A stretch of DNA of 9,199 nucleotides from Actinomycetota bacterium. GTDB lineage: Bacteria; Actinomycetota; Actinomycetes; Mycobacteriales; Jatrophihabitantaceae. Where the stretch lies: assembly GCA_019241805.1 (NCBI GenBank), contig JAFAWL010000354.1, positions 1 through 9,199 of the forward strand, in the 5' to 3' direction. A program made the position numbers and the translations under genes. Position 1 is the stretch's first letter, and each line of letters starts with the position of its first letter. Below the pieces are notes generated by a model. It saw nothing but the letters and a program-made list of their open reading frames with translations, was not told the DNA's origin and did not search any database. Below, piece after piece: positions 4,977 through 9,199 of this stretch.

Positions 4977-5780
4977 TCAGCCGATATCGATACGCACCCC
5001 GAACCGGAACCGATCACCGCGGTAGTAGATAAGGGCGGCGTCGACCACTCGACCACCCGCGTCGTAGGTCAAGTTGGTCGACAGCAACACCGGTTCGCGC
5101 AGCTCCATTTCCAGCAGACTGGCGACCCGGGGTGGTGCGGGTCGCGCCTCGATGACGTTCTCGATATGTGACAGCCGCAGGTCGAGGTTATCGCGCAGCA
5201 CCTGGGTGACAGGCGCCGCCGCCAATCGGGCATTCGTGACCCGGCGGGCCAGCGCCGGCCGCAAAAAATTCTCGGCATAGCTCACGGGTCGGCCTTGTTC
5301 GCTGCGTAGCCGTTCGATGCAAGTGACGGCGCCCGCGTCGGCGAAGTGAGCGTCCAGTTCGGGCGGCGGGCGGCGCGATGCCCGACCGAGCACCACCGTG
5401 TCCGTGCTTTGTTGCTGACGCACGATCGATTCGAGCGAACCGGCGAGAAGCAGCGTGTGCTCGGTCGCCGGGCTGCCGGCCAGAAAGGTGCCCCGACGGC
5501 GGCGGCGAGTCACCAGACCATCGCGTTCGAGCGCGGCGAGAGCCTGCCGCACCGTCGAGACGCTGACCCCGAGGTGGCGGGCCAGGTCGGCCTCGGTGGG
5601 TAGTCGGGTCTCACGCTCGCCGGTCAGCTTCGCGCTATGAGCGCGCAGCACTTCAACGACCTGCAACCACAGCGGCAGGGCGCTCTGGCCACTCGGGGGA
5701 AGCTGATCGATCGACGCGACACCGTCGATGCGGGCGGCCGGTGCGCCGTACGTCTGGTGTGGTCGACGGGCGGCCGTCAT
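4977..5780 (-). CDS. GntR-family transcriptional regulator, HutC-type with UTRA domain
   Basis: A 267-residue regulator. After about 35 disordered residues comes a GntR winged helix (about 36-103): PLWLQVVEVLRAH, the recognition part LPTEADLARHLGVSVSTVRQALAALERDGLV (60-90), and the basic wing TRRRRRGTFL. The rest (about 125-265) fits a UTRA ligand-binding domain: VTCIERLRSEQGRPVSYAENFLRP, the mid-domain helix, and the terminal VDAALIYYRGDRFRFGVRIDI. ATG at 5778-5780 is chosen because it overlaps the hmgA stop as ATGA, a common translational coupling; the frame is open 11 codons further upstream inside hmgA. Its position as second gene after hmgA suggests that it controls hmgA and itself in response to a tyrosine-pathway metabolite, which is inference. 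It converges on the kinase gene. Confidence 0.9.
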   Translation of the reverse strand: MTAARRPHQTYGAPAARIDGVASIDQLPPSGQSALPLWLQVVEVLRAHSAKLTGERETRLPTEADLARHLGVSVSTVRQALAALERDGLVTRRRRRGTFLAGSPATEHTLLLAGSLESIVRQQQSTDTVVLGRASRRPPPELDAHFADAGAVTCIERLRSEQGRPVSYAENFLRPALARRVTNARLAAAPVTQVLRDNLDLRLSHIENVIEARPAPPRVASLLEMELREPVLLSTNLTYDAGGRVVDAALIYYRGDRFRFGVRIDIG

Positions 5781-7102
5781 GCCGATGCGAAGCGCCGCGT
5801 GATTCCCCGCCACACCGCGTCGTAGTCGGCTTGCGCGAACGAAGCGGAAAGCGCCGAACGCGTCGGCACGAGCGTCCAGCGCGTTTCGAACATGAAGGCC
5901 AGGGTGTCGGTCAGATGCTCAGGAACCAGCTCGGCCGTGCTCGCCCGCTCGTAAGTGTCGGCGTCCGGCCCGTGCGAGGAGAAGCCGTTGTGCAGACTGG
6001 CCCCCCCGGGAAGGAAGCCCTCGGCCTTGGCGTCATAGACCCCATGCACCAGGCCCATGAACTCGCTCATGATGTTGCGATGGAACCACGGCGGCCGGAA
6101 GGTGTCCTCGCCGACTAGCCAGCGGGGCGGGAAGACAACGAAGTCGGCATTGGCCAGGCCGGGCGTGTCGGTCGGCGAGCTCAACACCGTGAAGATGGAA
6201 GGATCGGGGTGGTCGAAGCTGATTGTTCCGATGGTCATGAAGTTGGCCAGGTCGTACTTGTAGGGCGCGTAGTCGCCGTGCCAGGCCACGACGTCGAGCG
6301 GTGAGTGGTCGTAGTCGGCCGCCCAGAGATTGCCGCCGAACTTCTGCACGACCTGAACGGTTGTGAAGATCTCCTCGTACGCCGCCGTCGGGGCGAGGAA
6401 GTCCCGCTCGTTGGCCAAGCCGTTGGCCCCGATCGGCCCACGATCGGGCAGCGTGAAGCCGGCACCGTAGTTCTCGCACACATAACCCCGAGCGCGGGCG
6501 TCGCGCAGTTCTACTCGGAAGCGGATGCCGGCCGGCACGACGGCGATCTCGCCCGGCGAGACCTCGAGAACGCCGAGTTCGGTGCGCACGACCAGTCGGC
6601 CCTCTTGCGGCACGAGCAGCAACTCGCCGTCGGCATTGACGAAGTACCGTTCGAGCATCGAGGTATCGGCGGTATAGAAGTGCACGGCGATACCCGACCG
6701 GCAACGGACGTCACCATTGGCGCAGACCGTGAACAAGCCGTCGATGAAATCTGTGGGCCGGTCGGGCCAGGGCGGCGGGTTCCAGCGCAACCGGTTCGGA
6801 TCGGGCTCCACATCGGCGATCGGCGCCGAGGCCAGCGATCCGTTGCCGATGCGGGAAAATTTCGGATGCGCGGCGGAAGGCATCTGGCGATAGAGCCAGC
6901 TTCGACGGTTCACACCGCGCGGTTGGGTGAACGACGTGCCGTTCAGCTGCTCGGTGTAAAGACCGAGCGGGGCCCGCTGCGGGGCGTTGCGGCCGACGGG
7001 CAGCGCCCCGGGGACGGCCTCGGTGACGTGTTCGTTTCCGAAGCCGCTCAAATAGGCCAACCCGGTTTGACTTGCCACCGGGCGGGTTCGAGCCGAGGTC
7101 AT
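5777..7102 (-). CDS. hmgA: Homogentisate 1,2-dioxygenase
   Basis: A 441-residue enzyme of normal length for the family. It opens the ring of homogentisate with O2 to give 4-maleylacetoacetate, the central step of tyrosine and phenylalanine breakdown, in the cytoplasm. It begins with the family motif YLSGFGNEHVTEAVPGALP. The active-site residues are present: H275 in DVVAWHGDY, the Fe(II) ligands H341 and E347 in PPWFHRNIMSEFMG, and H377 in SLHNGFSSHGPD, corresponding to human H292, H335, E341 and H371. ATG at 7100-7102 is chosen because GGAGGAG (7106-7112) sits directly before it; the TTG 12 bases upstream is part of that ribosome site. The gene ends in an ATGA overlap with the GntR regulator. 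Genes for 4-hydroxyphenylpyruvate dioxygenase and fumarylacetoacetase are not in the window. Confidence 0.97.
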   Translation of the reverse strand: MTSARTRPVASQTGLAYLSGFGNEHVTEAVPGALPVGRNAPQRAPLGLYTEQLNGTSFTQPRGVNRRSWLYRQMPSAAHPKFSRIGNGSLASAPIADVEPDPNRLRWNPPPWPDRPTDFIDGLFTVCANGDVRCRSGIAVHFYTADTSMLERYFVNADGELLLVPQEGRLVVRTELGVLEVSPGEIAVVPAGIRFRVELRDARARGYVCENYGAGFTLPDRGPIGANGLANERDFLAPTAAYEEIFTTVQVVQKFGGNLWAADYDHSPLDVVAWHGDYAPYKYDLANFMTIGTISFDHPDPSIFTVLSSPTDTPGLANADFVVFPPRWLVGEDTFRPPWFHRNIMSEFMGLVHGVYDAKAEGFLPGGASLHNGFSSHGPDADTYERASTAELVPEHLTDTLAFMFETRWTLVPTRSALSASFAQADYDAVWRGITRRFASA

Positions 7103-7140
7103 CCGCTCCTCCAACCGCAGTCGATCGTCCGTCTCAACGC

Positions 7141-7194
7141 CGTATTGATCAGAATCCTATGCTCAATCAAATCAATGGCGCTCGGGTTGGTCAA
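7141..7194 (-). promoter_or_regulatory. AT-rich promoter/operator region of hmgA
   Basis: The 100-bp gap between the thiolase and hmgA holds a conspicuously AT-rich patch in otherwise GC-rich DNA. ATTGAT (7144-7149) and ATCAAT (7171-7176) form an inverted repeat, with a further ATCAA at 7166-7170. On the minus strand TTGACC (7194-7189) could be a -35 with TTTGAT (7171-7166) 17 nt downstream, a weak -10. This fits an independent hmgA promoter with a possible binding site for the neighbouring GntR protein. Confidence 0.4.
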
Positions 7195-7202
7195 GAGTTC
7201 GC

Positions 7203-8450
7203 TCAGGACAGCCGCTCGATGATCATCGCCATGCCCTGGCCTCCACCCACGCACATCGTCTCGAGTCCGATCTGCTTGTCGTGGAACTGCAGCGAGTTGA
7301 TCAGCGTGGTGGTGATCCGAGCACCGGTCATGCCGAAAGGATGTCCGACCGCGATCGCCCCGCCATTGACGTTGAGCCGCTCCGGGTCAATGCCGAGGTC
7401 TTGGTAAGACGGGATCACCTGCGCCGCGAACGCTTCGTTGATCTCGACCAGATCGACGTCAGCAATGCTCATCCCGGCGCGACCCAAGGCTTGTCTCGAA
7501 GCTTCGACCGGACCGAGACCCATGATCTCGGGCGACAGCGCGGTGACTCCGGTCGAGACGATGCGCGCCAGCGGGGTCAGTCCGAGTTCGCTCGCCCGGC
7601 GGTCGCTCATGATCACTAATGCGGCGGCGCCGTCGTTCAGCGGGCAGCAGTTACCGGCCGTGACGCGCCCGTCGGGCCGAAAGACGGGCTTGAGCTGCGC
7701 TACGGCCTCATAGGTCACGCCCGCCCGAGGCCCGTCATCGGCATCGACCACGATGCCCGCCGGCGTCGTGACCGGCGTGATCTCACGGGACCAGAAGCCG
7801 TTCGCGACCGCCTTCTCGGCCAGGTTCTGCGAGCGGACGCCGAACAGGTCCATCGCCTCCCGGCTGACGTTCTTGAGTTCAGCCACGTTCTCGGCGGTCT
7901 GCCCCATGGCGATATAGACGTCGGGTATGTGGCCCTGGTCCCGGGGGTCTGACCACCGCGCCGCCGCTCCGGCCGCTCGTCCGGCCGTGCGCAGTCGTGC
8001 GTCGGAGAACAACCGGTTCCGCCACGGGTTGGCTTCGCCCTCGGTACCCGTCTGCGGCGGACTGTCCGACGAGCCGGCAGCGAAGTGGCTTACGACCTCG
8101 ACGCCGGCCGAGATGAAGACCTCACCTTCCCCGGCCTTGATCGCATGCATGGCCATCCGCGAAGTCTGCAACGAGGACGAGCAGTAGCGAGTGATCGTCG
8201 TACCGGGCAGGAAGTCGTAGCCGAGGGCCACGGCCACGATGCGGGCGAGATTGAATCCCTGCTCAGCACCGGGAAGTCCGCAACCGACGAGCAGATCGTC
8301 GACGTCGCGCGGATCCAACTGTGGCACCTTGGCCAGAACCGCGCGCACGATCTGGGCGGTCAGATCGTCGGCTCGCAGACTCGCCAGCGATCCCTTGCCG
8401 GCTCGGCCGATCGGCGACCGCGCCGTCGCCACAATTACAGCTTCGGGCAT
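7203..8450 (-). CDS. Acetyl-CoA C-acyltransferase (thiolase)
   Basis: A 415-residue type-II thiolase, probably cytoplasmic and degradative. It cleaves 3-ketoacyl-CoA with CoA to acetyl-CoA and a shortened acyl-CoA. Visible features: N-terminal VIVATARSPIGRAGKGSL, the nucleophile C90 in TRYCSSSLQ, EINEAFAAQ (337-345), the catalytic H370 in NGGAIAVGHPFGMTGAR, and the second cysteine C400 in CVGGGQGMA. All catalytic residues are intact. ATG at 8448-8450 is chosen because AGGAG (8456-8460) lies 5 nt before it and the family starts here; the frame is open 44 codons further upstream without family similarity. Chain-length preference cannot be read. It is followed by hmgA after 100 bp; a role on acetoacetyl-CoA derived from homogentisate is possible but a general beta-oxidation role is equally likely. 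Confidence 0.94.
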   Translation of the reverse strand: MPEAVIVATARSPIGRAGKGSLASLRADDLTAQIVRAVLAKVPQLDPRDVDDLLVGCGLPGAEQGFNLARIVAVALGYDFLPGTTITRYCSSSLQTSRMAMHAIKAGEGEVFISAGVEVVSHFAAGSSDSPPQTGTEGEANPWRNRLFSDARLRTAGRAAGAAARWSDPRDQGHIPDVYIAMGQTAENVAELKNVSREAMDLFGVRSQNLAEKAVANGFWSREITPVTTPAGIVVDADDGPRAGVTYEAVAQLKPVFRPDGRVTAGNCCPLNDGAAALVIMSDRRASELGLTPLARIVSTGVTALSPEIMGLGPVEASRQALGRAGMSIADVDLVEINEAFAAQVIPSYQDLGIDPERLNVNGGAIAVGHPFGMTGARITTTLINSLQFHDKQIGLETMCVGGGQGMAMIIERLS

Positions 8451-8574
8451 CGTCGCTCCTGTCCTTCGGCGGACTGCTGTTTCGATCGTGCCACGTGGAT
8501 CTACGACCTTGCCATTGGCGCGACTCAGCACCATTGCCGCCCCATCGGCGCGCTGGTTCCATGCGGCTGTGACG
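8451..8574. promoter_or_regulatory. Divergent intergenic region, thiolase / HTH genes
   Basis: These 124 bp must hold the promoters of the thiolase (minus) and probably of the tandem HTH genes (plus). I see the thiolase ribosome site AGGAG (8456-8460) and a palindrome CCACGTGG (8491-8498) near the middle, but no convincing -35/-10 pair on either strand. Confidence 0.4.
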
Positions 8575-8901
8575 ATGCGCAACCCGGCACCGGCAACTCC
8601 ATCAGCAACCCCTCCATCGCCTCGACGGCAATGGCGTGACCTGGCGACCCGTTACGTCGGCGGCGAATCGCTGCGCGAGATCGCCGACCGATACGGCGTG
8701 GATCCCGCGGTCATCGCCGGAATCATCGCTGAAACCGTGCCCAACGCCGACGAGCGGCGCGCTCTGCTGCGGGCTCGTCGGCAGCGGATGAGACAACGTT
8801 CCGCCGACACCGGCGCCGCGTCGCCTGATGGTCGGACCGCCCGAGGCCTCAACGTCTCGGTCCAATATCCGTCGTCGCATTCTCGGCCCGCGCCGCGGTG
8901 A
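8575..8901 (+). CDS. Small helix-turn-helix protein, first of a tandem paralogous pair
   Basis: A 108-residue basic protein that I do not recognise as a named family. After a Pro/Ala-rich leader (1-18), residues 20-56 form a compact helical block with a helix-turn-helix look: WRDLATRY, GESLREIADRYGVDPAVIAGII, then ETVP. An Arg-rich helix follows (ERRALLRARRQRMRQR, 60-75), then a disordered tail. SLREIADRYGVDPAVIAGII resembles the DNA-reading helices of resolvase/IS30-type HTH domains, so DNA binding is likely but no catalytic domain is present. The start is uncertain: ATG at 8575-8577 has no Shine-Dalgarno, and GTG at 8569-8571 is in frame. The upstream frame is antisense to the thiolase and not used. 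The stop overlaps the next gene's start as GTGA, and the two proteins share 19 of 37 residues over the HTH block. Confidence 0.65.
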   Translation: MRNPAPATPSATPPSPRRQWRDLATRYVGGESLREIADRYGVDPAVIAGIIAETVPNADERRALLRARRQRMRQRSADTGAASPDGRTARGLNVSVQYPSSHSRPAPR

Positions 8902-9199
8902 ATTCAGGCGCCGGTCGGTACTGGCGCGAGATGCTTCGCCGCTACCTGCGGGGTTCGAGCCTCGACGAAATCGCTGCTCGGTACGGCGCTTCGCCCGAGG
9001 TCGTTTCGACAATCCTCATCGAGCGGGTTCCCGACGTCGAGGTTCGGCGCGAAGCGTCGCTCGCGCACATCACAGCCTCACGTCAGCGACTGGCCGGCGC
9101 TGCTCAAGACCGGGCGCGGCGGCGATGGTCGGCGGAGCGCGAACGTCGCCGTCAGCACGTGTTCGTGCTGTTGCGAAATTCTGGCTTGGAAGGGGCCGA
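8898..9199 (+). CDS. Small helix-turn-helix protein, second of the tandem pair (3' end beyond window)
   Basis: The frame starts with GTG at 8898-8900, overlapping the TGA of the preceding gene, and is open to the end of the window (100 codons). The HTH block is at 9-45: YWREMLRRYLRGSSLDEI, AARYGASPEVVSTILIE, RVP. It aligns without gaps to residues 20-56 of the upstream protein, with W, RY, SL, EIA, RYG, P, V, I, E and VP shared. A long Arg-rich, probably helical segment follows (50-88, including RRRWSAERERRRQ). An internal ATG at codon 12 is less likely because it would remove the conserved Trp. The full length and any C-terminal domain are outside the window. Function is unknown; a DNA-binding regulator translated together with its paralogue is the simplest reading. 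Confidence 0.65.
   Translation, partial: MNSGAGRYWREMLRRYLRGSSLDEIAARYGASPEVVSTILIERVPDVEVRREASLAHITASRQRLAGAAQDRARRRWSAERERRRQHVFVLLRNSGLEGA

Noticed and set aside
6305..7222. A 305-codon open frame on the plus strand
   Set aside because: It is antisense to hmgA, whose full set of active-site residues proves the minus strand coding; the plus reading has no family features and no ribosome site.
8491..8498. CCACGTGG palindrome in the thiolase/HTH gap as an operator
   Set aside because: An 8-bp palindrome is expected by chance in a GC-rich window and the flanks show no matching symmetry.
8239..8574. Upstream part of the plus-strand open frame leading into the first HTH gene
   Set aside because: Most of it is antisense to the thiolase and its composition is not protein-like; the HTH gene must begin within 8451-8577.

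Overview
The window is high-GC DNA of actinobacterial character. The evidence is the small membrane families DUF6131 and DUF6458, an ECF sigma factor paired with a single-pass partner with a long Ala/Thr/Pro-rich tail, a membrane Ser/Thr kinase, frequent GTG starts, and two sequences matching the GTTT-N16/17-GGGTAT promoter form used by actinobacterial SigF/SigB-type stress sigma factors. The genus cannot be read from the sequence. I see no tRNA, rRNA, CRISPR array, insertion sequence or phage gene; most of it looks like ordinary chromosome.

Layout. 1-213 (+): the tail of an ABC exporter ATPase. 220-729 (-): a DUF4188 protein, convergent with it. 937-1092 and 1161-1400 (-): two tiny membrane proteins (DUF6131, DUF6458), the second behind a SigF-like promoter; a hairpin at 869-903 follows them. 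1580-3131 (-): an ECF sigma factor gene overlapping, by its last 11 bases, a gene for a membrane-anchored putative anti-sigma factor. 3132-3578: a control region of about 450 bp. 3579-4913 (+): a membrane Ser/Thr protein kinase whose extracytoplasmic tail seems to be frameshifted. 4977-7102 (-): hmgA (homogentisate dioxygenase) followed by a GntR/HutC-type regulator overlapping it by ATGA. 7203-8450 (-): a thiolase. 8575-9199 (+): two overlapping tandem genes for small, mutually similar helix-turn-helix proteins, the second cut by the window edge.

How they may work together. The sigma/anti-sigma pair and the kinase diverge from one control region that carries the same motif, TGTAAC-N17-CGCT(A/G)A, once on each strand facing outward. 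This suggests that one sigma factor, perhaps the encoded one, drives both transcripts, making a membrane signalling module. A SigF-type promoter sits just upstream of the kinase and moves its likely start to a GTG at 3579. The right half is catabolic: hmgA opens the homogentisate ring in tyrosine/phenylalanine breakdown, the overlapping GntR gene is the obvious local regulator, and the thiolase could process acyl-CoA or acetoacetyl-CoA products.

The most interesting parts are the divergent promoter pair, the kinase start and frameshift, and the tandem HTH paralogues.
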